Shown: positions 9,992 to 18,506 of the stretch, one piece after another
How the letters are laid out: every line of letters begins with the position of its first letter
Position numbering within the stretch: position 1 is the first letter of the stretch
Assembly: GCA_015067545.1 (NCBI GenBank)
Contig: SVMG01000001.1
Coordinates: 338,687 to 402,686 of the forward strand
Source: Oscillospiraceae bacterium
GTDB taxonomy: Bacteria > Bacillota > Clostridia > Oscillospirales > Oscillospiraceae
Direction: 5' to 3'
Length of the DNA: 64,000 bases
Notes under the pieces: generated by a model
What the model was told of the DNA's origin: nothing
The model's input: only the letters and a program-made list of their open reading frames with translations
Databases searched by the model: none
Position numbers and translations under genes: made by a program

Positions 9992-10080
9992 CCGAGCCAG
10001 TGCGCACACTGGCGTGGGAATCCCCTTGATCGATTGAGATTGCCACACCAGTCTGAGGACTGGTTCGCAATGACAGAAAT
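9992..10080. repeat. Dispersed intergenic repeat-like unit with two CCAGTN hairpins
   Basis: CCAGTG-CGCA-CACTGG (9997-10012) and CCAGTC-TGAG-GACTGG (10048-10063) in '...ATTGCCACACCAGTCTGAGGACTGGTTCGCAATGACAG'. Confidence 0.55.
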
Positions 10081-10081
10081 T

Positions 10082-10110
10082 ACCGCTCCGGTATTGACAA
10101 CCGGGGCGGT
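10082..10110 (+). terminator. Hairpin terminator of the yugP-like gene; its loop contains the -35 of the next promoter
   Basis: ACCGCTCCGGT-ATTGACA-ACCGGGGCGGT then TTTTCTG. Confidence 0.7.
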
Positions 10111-10122
10111 TTTCTGTATAAT
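10094..10122 (+). promoter_or_regulatory. Consensus sigma-A promoter TTGACA-N17-TATAAT driving the abrB-like gene
   Basis: TTGACA 10094-10099, 17 bp, TATAAT 10117-10122. Confidence 0.85.
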
Positions 10123-10170
10123 CTTTGGGTGTGAAAAGTATGAAAAGTATGAATTCAAAGGAGTGGTGAA

Positions 10171-10410
10171 ATGCCTGGAGGCAAACACATTTTAGGAAAA
10201 ACCAACGCCCGCCGGGTCTTCGGCACTGCCAAGGTCGGTGACCGGGGGCAAATCGTGATTCCCAAGGAAGCCCGGGAAATGTTTAACATTCAGCCCGGAG
10301 ATACCTTGCTGATTCTGGGTGAATCCGATGCCGGTCTGATCGTCTCCCGGCCGGAGACGCTGAATGACTTGGCTGACAAAATACTGAACAATGTAAAAAC
10401 AGAGGATTGA
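10171..10410 (+). CDS. AbrB/MazE/SpoVT-family DNA-binding protein
   Basis: 79 aa; VGDRGQIVIPKEAREMFNIQPGDTLLILGE; AAAGGAGTGG RBS. Confidence 0.93.
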   Translation: MPGGKHILGKTNARRVFGTAKVGDRGQIVIPKEAREMFNIQPGDTLLILGESDAGLIVSRPETLNDLADKILNNVKTED

Positions 10411-10414
10411 TACA

Positions 10415-11698
10415 ATGGAAGATTTATTGGCTCTTTACGGCGGAATGGGTATTTCCCCCGCTGTCTACAACTACGGCGAGGCCGCTCTGAAGAAGCTGCA
10501 GGCGCGTTTTGCCGAAATCGATAAGGTAGCGGAATACAACCAGGCAAAGGTGATTTCCGCCATGCAAAAAAACCGGGTCAGCGCCGCCTGCTTCGCTGCA
10601 ACCACCGGTTACGGCTACGATGATATGGGCCGTGACAACTTAGAGCGGGTCTATGCGGATGTGTTCCACACGGAGGCCGCTTTGGTACGCCCGCAGATCA
10701 CCTGCGGCACCCATGCGCTGACCGTTGCACTTTCTGCTAACTTGCTCCCGGGAGACGAACTGCTCTCCCCTGTTGGCCTGCCCTATGACACCTTGCAGGA
10801 GGTCATAGGCATTCGTCCCAGTCCCTGCTCCTTGGCAGAGTACGGCGTGACTTACCGCCAAGTGGATCTGCTGGAAGACGGCACTTTTGACTACGAAAAT
10901 ATTCGCAAGGCCATCAATGAAAAGACAAAACTCATTACCATTCAGCGCTCCAAAGGCTATGCCACCCGCCCCACCTTCTCCGTGAAGCAGATCGGTGAGC
11001 TGATCGCATTCTGCAAATCCGTCAAGCCCGATGTGCTGGTAATGGTGGACAACTGCTACGGCGAATTTGTAGAGACCATTGAGCCTTCCGATGTGGGCGC
11101 AGATATGACGGTGGGCTCTCTGATCAAGAACCCCGGCGGCGGCCTGGCTCCTATCGGCGGTTACATTGCCGGCACACGGGAGTGCATTGACCGCTGCGGT
11201 TATCGCCTTTCTGCTCCCGGCTTGGGCCAGGAAGTGGGTGCAAATTTGGGCTTGATGCCCGCCCTTTACCAAGGCTTTTTCCTTGCTCCGACTGTGGTTG
11301 CAGGTGCTGAAAAGGGCGCGATCTTTGCCGCCAATCTGTATGAGCCTTTGGGCTTCCGCTGTGTTCCCAATGCCACCGAAAGCCGCCACGACATCATCCA
11401 GGCAGTGGAGCTGGGCAGCGAAGCCGGCATGATTGCTTTCTGTAAGGGCATCCAGGCGGCGGCACCTGTGGATTCCTACGCCGCACCCATCCCGGGTGAC
11501 ATGCCCGGTTATGACAGCAAAGTCATCATGGCCGCCGGCGCATTTGTACAGGGCTCGTCCATTGAGCTTTCTGCGGACGGCCCCATCCGTCCCCCCTATG
11601 CGGTGTATTTCCAGGGCGGTCTGACCTGGTGTCACGCAAAGCTTGGTATCCTAATGAGCCTGCAGAAAATGGTGGATGCAGGGCTTGTAAATATATAA
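10415..11698 (+). CDS. Methionine gamma-lyase family / aluminum resistance protein (PF06838)
   Basis: 427 aa; CFAATTGYGYDDMGRD, QRSKGYATRPTFSV, VDNCYGEFVE, GSLIKNPGGGLAPIGGYIAG. Confidence 0.9.
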   Translation: MEDLLALYGGMGISPAVYNYGEAALKKLQARFAEIDKVAEYNQAKVISAMQKNRVSAACFAATTGYGYDDMGRDNLERVYADVFHTEAALVRPQITCGTHALTVALSANLLPGDELLSPVGLPYDTLQEVIGIRPSPCSLAEYGVTYRQVDLLEDGTFDYENIRKAINEKTKLITIQRSKGYATRPTFSVKQIGELIAFCKSVKPDVLVMVDNCYGEFVETIEPSDVGADMTVGSLIKNPGGGLAPIGGYIAGTRECIDRCGYRLSAPGLGQEVGANLGLMPALYQGFFLAPTVVAGAEKGAIFAANLYEPLGFRCVPNATESRHDIIQAVELGSEAGMIAFCKGIQAAAPVDSYAAPIPGDMPGYDSKVIMAAGAFVQGSSIELSADGPIRPPYAVYFQGGLTWCHAKLGILMSLQKMVDAGLVNI

Positions 11699-11711
11699 GG
11701 AGGAAACTACA

Positions 11712-12638
11712 ATGTCTTGGCTATTCTTTTCCATTGCAACCGCTGTTTTGTGGGGTGCTGCAGAACTGTTTTACAAAAAGGGCGCTCTCCCCAACGAAAA
11801 ATATTCCCACCTGAAGATCTGCATCTGTGTTGGCGCAGTGATGGGCCTTCACGCCATCTTCACCCTGCTGACCCAGGATATCAACTACAATCCTATCAAT
11901 ATCATCCGTTATCTTCCCGTTTCCCTGTTTTACATTATCTCCATGGCCTTCTCCTATTTCGGCATGCGTTTCCTGGAGGAATCCATTTCCGATCCCATTG
12001 AGAACACCGCCGGTGTCATTTGCACCCTGCTGTTTGTCATCTTCCTGCAGGAAGAGATCTCCTGGCTGACCTGGGTCGCGATCGGTGTCATTACCGTTGG
12101 TGTTTTGGGTGTCAGCTTCCTGGAAAACCACGGCGAAACCACAAGAAAAAAGAATTATGGTAAAACCCTGGCTATCGTGGCATTCTGTATGCCCTTTGTG
12201 TACGCCCTGCTGGATGCCTTCGGCACATTCCTGGATGATGCTTTCTTCCTGATTGAAGACGTTGCCAATTCTCCCTTGGTGGATGTGACCGAGGAAACCA
12301 TTGAAGATGTGGCCAATACCAGCTATGAGCTGACGTTTGCCATGTTCGCCCTGGGCCTGTTCATCTTCCTGAAGGCCAAAAAGGTAAAGTTTGGCCCCAT
12401 TCCCCAGCATAAGGACAAGATTTTGGCCGCTGTATTTGAAACCGCCGGTCAGTTTACATACGTATACGCCCTGGGCGGAGTAGATGCCATTGCTGCCCCC
12501 ATCCTCTCCTCTGTTTGCGTAGTGTCCCTAGTGCTTTCCCGTATTTTCCTGAAAGAAAAGCTTTCCTGGAAAACTTATGCTTTCATTGCTGTCGTGATCG
12601 TCGGTATCCTTTTGCTGGCAGTGAGCGAGGAACTATAA
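11712..12638 (+). CDS. DMT/EamA-family transporter
   Basis: 308 aa hydrophobic; MSWLFFSIATAVLWGAAELFYKKG; two EamA-like halves. Confidence 0.85.
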   Translation: MSWLFFSIATAVLWGAAELFYKKGALPNEKYSHLKICICVGAVMGLHAIFTLLTQDINYNPINIIRYLPVSLFYIISMAFSYFGMRFLEESISDPIENTAGVICTLLFVIFLQEEISWLTWVAIGVITVGVLGVSFLENHGETTRKKNYGKTLAIVAFCMPFVYALLDAFGTFLDDAFFLIEDVANSPLVDVTEETIEDVANTSYELTFAMFALGLFIFLKAKKVKFGPIPQHKDKILAAVFETAGQFTYVYALGGVDAIAAPILSSVCVVSLVLSRIFLKEKLSWKTYAFIAVVIVGILLLAVSEEL

Positions 12639-12658
12639 AAAATTTATAATATCTAACC

Positions 12659-12689
12659 AAAAAGTCGTCGGATTTTCCGACGACTTTTT
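12659..12689 (+). terminator. Rho-independent terminator
   Basis: AAAAAGTCGTCGGA-TTT-TCCGACGACTTTTT. Confidence 0.9.
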
Positions 12690-12703
12690 ACATGTAAACT
12701 TTG

Positions 12704-12732
12704 TTGACACCGCACCCTTTGCATGGTATAAT
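12704..12732 (+). promoter_or_regulatory. Consensus sigma-A promoter of the pyr operon
   Basis: TTGACA 12704-12709, N17, TATAAT 12727-12732. Confidence 0.9.
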
Positions 12733-12778
12733 ATGCGGGATAAGAAAGTTACATATTCGCGCTGCGAAAGGAGTTTGT

Positions 12779-14014
12779 ATGACTATGCAGAATCAGAACG
12801 CAACAATGCTCGATGCCCTCTGTGGCAGCAGTGTTCGTGTTTCTATTTTGGACCGTCTTTCTTCCGTTGACCTGTGTACTTTCAATTCCCCTGAATATGC
12901 TGTTTTTCCCGGCTTTTGTGATGTGCATGTGCACTTCAGAGAGCCGGGCTTTTCTTATAAAGAGACCATTTTCTCCGGCTCTTTGGCAGCAGCTCACGGT
13001 GGATACACAGCGGTCTGCACAATGCCCAATCTGGACCCCGTTCCGGATACCAAGGCACATCTGAAAGAACAGCTTGATCTCATCAAGCAGGACGGTCTGA
13101 TCCACATTTATCCTTACGGCTCTATTACCATGAGCTCAAAGGGCGAAGCACTTTCCGAAATGAAAGCCATGGCGCAGCAGGTCATCGGCTTTACTGATGA
13201 CGGCAAGGGCGTACAGCGCGACGATATGATGCGCGCCGCCATGAAGCAGGCCAAGCAGCTGAACAAGCTGATCGTTGCCCATTGTGAGGTCAACGATTTG
13301 CTGAACGGCGGCTACATCCACGATGGCGACTACGCCCGGGAGAATCACCACCGGGGCATCTGCTCCGAAAGTGAATGGAAGCAGGTGGAGCGGGATCTGG
13401 CTCTTGTCAGGGAGACCGGCTGCGCCTACCATGTGTGCCACATCTCTACAAAAGAATCTGTGGAGCTGATCCGCAAGGCAAAGGCACAGGGCCTCAATGT
13501 CACCTGTGAAACTGCCCCCCACTATCTGCTCATGGACGATTCCTACTTGCAGGAAGATGGCCGTTACAAGATGAATCCCCCTCTGCGGGATCGATCCGAC
13601 CGGGAAGCACTGATCGCCGGCATCCAGGACGGCACCATCGACATGATCGCCACCGACCATGCCCCTCACTCAGAAGAGGAAAAGAGCAAGGGCTTGGACG
13701 GCAGCAGCTTTGGCATTGTGGGCCTGGAGACTGCATTCCCCCTGCTGTACACCTACTTGGTGAAGGAAAACATCATCTCTCTTGAGAAGCTCCTGCAGCT
13801 GCTGGTCACCAATCCCCGGAAGCGTTTCCGCATCCCCATGACCACGGACTTTTCCATTTGGGATATGCGTCAAAGCTACCTCATTGATCCCGAGGAATTC
13901 CAGTCCCAGGGCAAATCCACTCCCTTCGCCGGCTGGAAGGTTTGGGGCAAGTGTATGGCCACCGTATGTGACGGCAAGCTGGTTTGGTTAGAAAAGGTAA
14001 GAAACAGCAAATAA
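12779..14014 (+). CDS. pyrC: Dihydroorotase
   Basis: DVHVHFREPGF, HCEVNDL, ATDHAPHS; start at 12779 (GAAAGGAG RBS), because the ORF-track start at 12701 lies upstream of the -35. Confidence 0.93.
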   Translation: MTMQNQNATMLDALCGSSVRVSILDRLSSVDLCTFNSPEYAVFPGFCDVHVHFREPGFSYKETIFSGSLAAAHGGYTAVCTMPNLDPVPDTKAHLKEQLDLIKQDGLIHIYPYGSITMSSKGEALSEMKAMAQQVIGFTDDGKGVQRDDMMRAAMKQAKQLNKLIVAHCEVNDLLNGGYIHDGDYARENHHRGICSESEWKQVERDLALVRETGCAYHVCHISTKESVELIRKAKAQGLNVTCETAPHYLLMDDSYLQEDGRYKMNPPLRDRSDREALIAGIQDGTIDMIATDHAPHSEEEKSKGLDGSSFGIVGLETAFPLLYTYLVKENIISLEKLLQLLVTNPRKRFRIPMTTDFSIWDMRQSYLIDPEEFQSQGKSTPFAGWKVWGKCMATVCDGKLVWLEKVRNSK

Positions 14015-14044
14015 TACTTGAAATAGATTTATGGAGGCTTTCAT

Positions 14045-17000
14045 ATGGCAAAGCGTACAGATATTAAGAAGATCATGATCATCGGCTCCGGCCCCATTGT
14101 TATCGGCCAGGCCGCCGAATTTGACTACGCCGGCACACAGGCTTGCCTTGCCCTGCGGGAAGAAGGCTATGAAGTGGTTTTGGTGAACTCCAATCCCGCC
14201 ACCATCATGACCGACACCACCGTGGCGGACAAGGTATACATGGAGCCGCTGACTTTGGAATACGTTGCAAAGATCATCCGCTACGAGCGCCCCGATGCCA
14301 TCGTCCCCGGCATCGGCGGTCAGACCGGTCTGAATCTTGCCATGCAGCTGGAGAAAAAGGGCATTCTAAAGGAATGCCGCGTGGAGCTTTTGGGTACTTC
14401 CAGCGCATCCATCGAGCGCGCGGAAGACCGCGAGCTGTTTAAGGAGCTTTGCCAGTCCATTGGCGAGCCTGTCATTCCCTCTGAGATCACCTACTCCATT
14501 GAGCAGGCCAAGGAAGCCGCAAAGCGCATCGGCTACCCTGTGGTTCTGCGTCCTGCCTTTACCCTGGGCGGCACCGGCGGCGGCTTTGCTTACAATGAAG
14601 ACGAGCTGGTGGAGGTGGGTCTGAATGCCTTTAAGCTCTCCCCTGTTCATCAGGTTTTGGTAGAAAAGTCCGTCAAGGGCTACAAGGAGATCGAATTCGA
14701 AGTCATGCGCGACGGCAGTGACCACGCCATCACCATCTGCGGCATGGAAAACATCGATCCTGTGGGCGTCCACACCGGCGACAGCCTGGTGGTCGCACCC
14801 ATCATGACCCTCAGCCCCGAGGATGAAAAAATGCTCAACGATTCTGCCATCAAGCTGATCCGCGAGCTGAAGATCGAGGGTGGCTGTAACGTCCAGTTTG
14901 CACTGAACCCCTATACTTCCGAGTATTACCTCATTGAGGTCAATCCCCGGGTCTCCCGCTCCTCTGCATTGGCATCCAAGGCATCCGGCTACCCCATCGC
15001 CAAGGTCACTGCAAAGATTGCAGTGGGCATGACCTTGGAAGAAATCAAGATCGCCAACACCAACGCCGCTTTCGAGCCTCAGCTGGACTACGTGATCGCC
15101 AAGCTCCCCCGCTTCCCCTTTGACAAGTTCACCTCTGCTCCCAACCTGCTGGGCACACAGATGAAGGCCACCGGCGAGGTCATGGGCATCGGTTCTACCC
15201 TGGAGGAGGCTCTTTTGAAGGGCACTCGCTCCCTGGAAGTGGGCGTCAACCACATCTACCACGCCAAGTTCGACAATATGACCGACGACGAACTGCTGGA
15301 TTATATCAAGGATTTCCGCTCTGATAACATCTTCGCCATTGCGGAGCTGCTATACCGCGGCTTAACAGTTGCAAAGATCCACGAAATCACGCAGATCACC
15401 CCCTACTTCCTGGAAGCCATTAAGCGGATCGTGGACATGGAAGAAACTCTGAAGTCCCACGTCAATGACCTTTCCGTGCTTACCGCTGCCAAGAAGATGG
15501 GCTTCAGCGACAAGTATGTTGCCCGCATGTGGAAGTGCAGCGAGCTGGATGTTTACAACTTCCGCAAGGCAAACAATCTGTTCCCCGTATTCAGAATGGT
15601 GGACACCTGCCATACGGGCGCCTATATCCCCTACTTCTACTCCTCTTACACCGGTGAGAATGCATCACGCCTGACGGATAAGAAGAAGATCGTGGTGCTG
15701 GGCGCAGGTCCTATCCGTATCGGCCAGGGTGTGGAATTTGACTACTCCACTGTCCATGCGGTTATGACCATCAAAAAGGCGGGCTACGAGGCCATCATCA
15801 TCAACAACAACCCGGAAACCGTTTCCACGGACTATACCACTGCGGACAAGCTGTACTTCGAGCCGCTGACTCCGGAAGATGTGATGAACATCATCGAGTT
15901 TGAAAAACCCATCGGTGTCATTGCCTCCCTTGGCGGTCAGACTGCCATCAACCTGGCACAGCCGCTGACCGACCGCGGCGTGACCATCATCGGCACGGAC
16001 TGCGCCGCCATCGACAAGGCTGAAGACCGCAACGCCTTTGAAAATCTCTTGAACGAGCTGGACATCCCCCGGGCAAAGGGTCAGGCTGTCACCAAGATCG
16101 AGGACGGCATCAAGGCCGCCGCTGAGATCGGCTATCCTGTGCTGGTTCGTCCCTCCTTCGTACTGGGTGGCCGGGCGATGCAGATCGTCGCCAACGAGCA
16201 GCAGCTGCGTCACTATCTGAAGACCGCTGTTGAGATCGACGAGGACAAGCCTGTGCTTGTTGACAAGTATATTGAGGGCCGCGAGGTGGAGGTTGACGCC
16301 ATCTGTGACGGTCGAAATGTGTTCGTTCCCGGCATCATGGAGCTGGTAGAACGCACCGGCGTTCACTCCGGCGACTCTATTTCTGTGTATCCTTCCTTCT
16401 CCATTTCCGACAAGGTCAAGGGTACGATCCTGCAGTACGCCAAGAAGCTGGGCCTGGGCATTGGCATTGTGGGCCTCTACAACATTCAGTTCATTGTGGA
16501 CAAGGATGACAATGTCTTTATCATTGAGGTCAACCCCCGTTCTTCCCGTACTGTCCCCTTCCTCAGCAAGTCCACCGGCTACTCTCTGGCTGACATCGCC
16601 ACCGAGGTGATCCTGGGCAAGAGTCTGAAGGAGCTGGGTCTGTTCGATATTTACCCCGATGAGAAGGAGCGCTGGTATGTAAAAGCACCCGTATTCTCCT
16701 TTAACAAGATCCGGGGTCTGGATGCCTACCTGTCTCCCGAAATGAAATCCACCGGCGAAGCCATTGGCTACGACAAGACCATGAACCGCGCCCTTTATAA
16801 GGCTTTGCAGGCATCCGGTATGCATCTGCAGAATTACGGCACGATCCTTGCAACCATCGCCGACAAAGACAAGGAAGAAGCACTGCCCCTTATCCGTCGG
16901 TTCTATAACCTGGGCTTCAACATTGAGGCAACAGAGGGCACTGCAAACTATCTGAAGGCCAACGGCATCCGCACCCACGTGCTGAAGAAGATCAGTGAGG

Positions 17001-17212
17001 GCAGCGAAGAGATCCCCAACGCTCTGCGCCAGGGCCACATTGCCTATGTGATCAACACCCGCAACCCCGGCTCCAGCCAGGATGACGGTGTGCAGATCCG
17101 TCAGATCGCTACCGAGCACAATGTGACTATGTTCACGGCGCTGGATACTGCCCGCGTCCTTCTGGACGTGCTGGAAGAGACCACGCTGACCATTTCGACT
17201 ATTGATGCCTGA
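14045..17212 (+). CDS. carB: Carbamoyl-phosphate synthase large subunit
   Basis: 1055 aa; duplicated ATP-grasp halves; IIGSGPIVIGQAAEFDYAGTQA and VLGAGPIRIGQGVEFDYSTVHA. Confidence 0.98.
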   Translation: MAKRTDIKKIMIIGSGPIVIGQAAEFDYAGTQACLALREEGYEVVLVNSNPATIMTDTTVADKVYMEPLTLEYVAKIIRYERPDAIVPGIGGQTGLNLAMQLEKKGILKECRVELLGTSSASIERAEDRELFKELCQSIGEPVIPSEITYSIEQAKEAAKRIGYPVVLRPAFTLGGTGGGFAYNEDELVEVGLNAFKLSPVHQVLVEKSVKGYKEIEFEVMRDGSDHAITICGMENIDPVGVHTGDSLVVAPIMTLSPEDEKMLNDSAIKLIRELKIEGGCNVQFALNPYTSEYYLIEVNPRVSRSSALASKASGYPIAKVTAKIAVGMTLEEIKIANTNAAFEPQLDYVIAKLPRFPFDKFTSAPNLLGTQMKATGEVMGIGSTLEEALLKGTRSLEVGVNHIYHAKFDNMTDDELLDYIKDFRSDNIFAIAELLYRGLTVAKIHEITQITPYFLEAIKRIVDMEETLKSHVNDLSVLTAAKKMGFSDKYVARMWKCSELDVYNFRKANNLFPVFRMVDTCHTGAYIPYFYSSYTGENASRLTDKKKIVVLGAGPIRIGQGVEFDYSTVHAVMTIKKAGYEAIIINNNPETVSTDYTTADKLYFEPLTPEDVMNIIEFEKPIGVIASLGGQTAINLAQPLTDRGVTIIGTDCAAIDKAEDRNAFENLLNELDIPRAKGQAVTKIEDGIKAAAEIGYPVLVRPSFVLGGRAMQIVANEQQLRHYLKTAVEIDEDKPVLVDKYIEGREVEVDAICDGRNVFVPGIMELVERTGVHSGDSISVYPSFSISDKVKGTILQYAKKLGLGIGIVGLYNIQFIVDKDDNVFIIEVNPRSSRTVPFLSKSTGYSLADIATEVILGKSLKELGLFDIYPDEKERWYVKAPVFSFNKIRGLDAYLSPEMKSTGEAIGYDKTMNRALYKALQASGMHLQNYGTILATIADKDKEEALPLIRRFYNLGFNIEATEGTANYLKANGIRTHVLKKISEGSEEIPNALRQGHIAYVINTRNPGSSQDDGVQIRQIATEHNVTMFTALDTARVLLDVLEETTLTISTIDA

Positions 17213-17415
17213 TGGGATTCCTTTGGAATCCTCGATATAAATTCCCTTCGGTAATTTTTGATATATGCATCGCATTCGATATATCCTAACGGATTCGATA
17301 TGCGCTGAAGCGCAAGAGGGGAATTTATGTCATATCGAAGCGCAGCTACATCGAATTTGCGCCAGGAAATATATCGAATGGGCGAAGCCCATATATCGAC
17401 ATTGGAGGAGCTCCC
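17213..17415 (+). repeat. Multi-hairpin dyad-rich element with three TCGATAT and three ATATCGA motifs upstream of the four-helix-bundle ORF
   Basis: GGATTCC-TTT-GGAATCC (17215-17231); ATAAATTCCC (17237-17246)/GGGAATTTAT (17319-17328); GATATAT (17260-17266)/ATATATC (17279-17285); TGCGCT-GA-AGCGCA (17301-17314); GCGCA (17340-17344)/TGCGC (17358-17362); ATGGGC-GAA-GCCCAT (17378-17392). Confidence 0.75.
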
Positions 17416-17778
17416 ATGGCTGATAGCAAAAGTCAACTCCGCGAGGATAGTATCAATTTCGCTATTACCGTATCAGACGTATGTGATGAAATCAGGGGTT
17501 GCTCCGTGTATGTTAATCAACTTCTGCGCTGCTCCTCTTCTATTGGTGCAAACATTCATGAGGCGAAATATGCACAAAGTCGCGCAGATTTTGTCAGCAA
17601 ATTAGAAATAGCATTAAAAGAAAGTTCTGAGACAGATTACTGGTTGGAATTACTCTACCGAAAGCATAAACTGTCAGATGAACTTTATACCACTCTAAAA
17701 AATCAATGCGGTAGTATTCGCAGAAAATTGATTGCATCCGTTACCACCGCAAAGGCTAATAGTGGAGGAAAGCAATGA
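17416..17778 (+). CDS. Four-helix-bundle protein, 23S rRNA intervening-sequence protein (S23/IVP) family
   Basis: 120 aa; IRGCSVYVNQLLRCSSSIGANIHEAKYAQSRADFVSKLEIALKESSETDYWLELLYR; stop overlaps pyrK start (ATGA). Confidence 0.93.
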   Translation: MADSKSQLREDSINFAITVSDVCDEIRGCSVYVNQLLRCSSSIGANIHEAKYAQSRADFVSKLEIALKESSETDYWLELLYRKHKLSDELYTTLKNQCGSIRRKLIASVTTAKANSGGKQ

Positions 17779-18506
17779 AGCAAAGTATTTTCACTGTCAT
17801 CAGCAATGATGCGCTGACGCAGAATGTCTACAAAATGGTGCTTGGCGGAGACACCTCTGCCATTACAGCACCCGGTCAATTTGTCAACATTCAGCTGGAC
17901 GGACTGTTTTTGCGTCGGCCCATCTCCGTCTGTGACTACGACGAAAAGACTCTTACCATCATCTACAAGGTGGTGGGCAAGGGCACGGAAGCCATGTCCG
18001 CTATGTCCGCAGGGCAAGAGCTGGACATTCTCACCGGACTGGGTAATGGCTATGATCTTTCCCTGTCCGCAGATGCCCCCGTCCTGTTAGGCGGCGGTGT
18101 AGGTGTACCTCCCATGTATAACCTGGCCAAAAAGCTGGTAGCGCAGGGCAAGTCCGTCTCTGTCATTTTGGGTTTCAATACTGCCAGTGAAGTATTCTAT
18201 GAAAGCGAGTTCAAGGCTTTAGGCTGTGGAGTCCAGGTGACTACTGTGGATGGCTCTTACGGCAAAAAGGGCTTCGTCACCGATGCCCTGCCGGAAAGCT
18301 ATACCTATTTCTACACCTGTGGCCCGGAGCCCATGCTGAAAGCCGTCTATAAGGCGACCCACACCTCCGGCCAGATGAGCTTTGAAGAGCGGATGGGCTG
18401 CGGCTTCGGCGCATGCATGGGTTGCTCCTGCAAGACTCTCACCGGCTACAAGCGCATCTGTAAGGAAGGCCCTGTGATGAAAAAGGAGGAGATCTTATGG
18501 GATTGA
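17775..18506 (+). CDS. pyrK: Dihydroorotate dehydrogenase electron transfer subunit
   Basis: 243 aa; GGGVGVPPMYNLAKKL, CGFGACMGCSCKT. Confidence 0.95.
   Translation: MKQSIFTVISNDALTQNVYKMVLGGDTSAITAPGQFVNIQLDGLFLRRPISVCDYDEKTLTIIYKVVGKGTEAMSAMSAGQELDILTGLGNGYDLSLSADAPVLLGGGVGVPPMYNLAKKLVAQGKSVSVILGFNTASEVFYESEFKALGCGVQVTTVDGSYGKKGFVTDALPESYTYFYTCGPEPMLKAVYKATHTSGQMSFEERMGCGFGACMGCSCKTLTGYKRICKEGPVMKKEEILWD

Noticed and set aside
12701-12778. Upstream extension of pyrC in the ORF track
   Set aside because: Overlaps the -35/-10 promoter; the ATG at 12779 has the RBS.
12733-12778. PyrR attenuator or other riboswitch in the pyr leader
   Set aside because: The leader is only ~40 nt with no terminator/antiterminator pair.
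15665-17275. 536-aa minus-strand ORF opposite carB, and 1764-3056 minus opposite glnN
   Set aside because: Complete overlap with highly conserved genes on the other strand; shadow ORFs.
17327-17605. 92-aa ORF overlapping the hairpin element
   Set aside because: Out of frame with the four-helix-bundle gene and runs through the structured repeats; no homology recognised.
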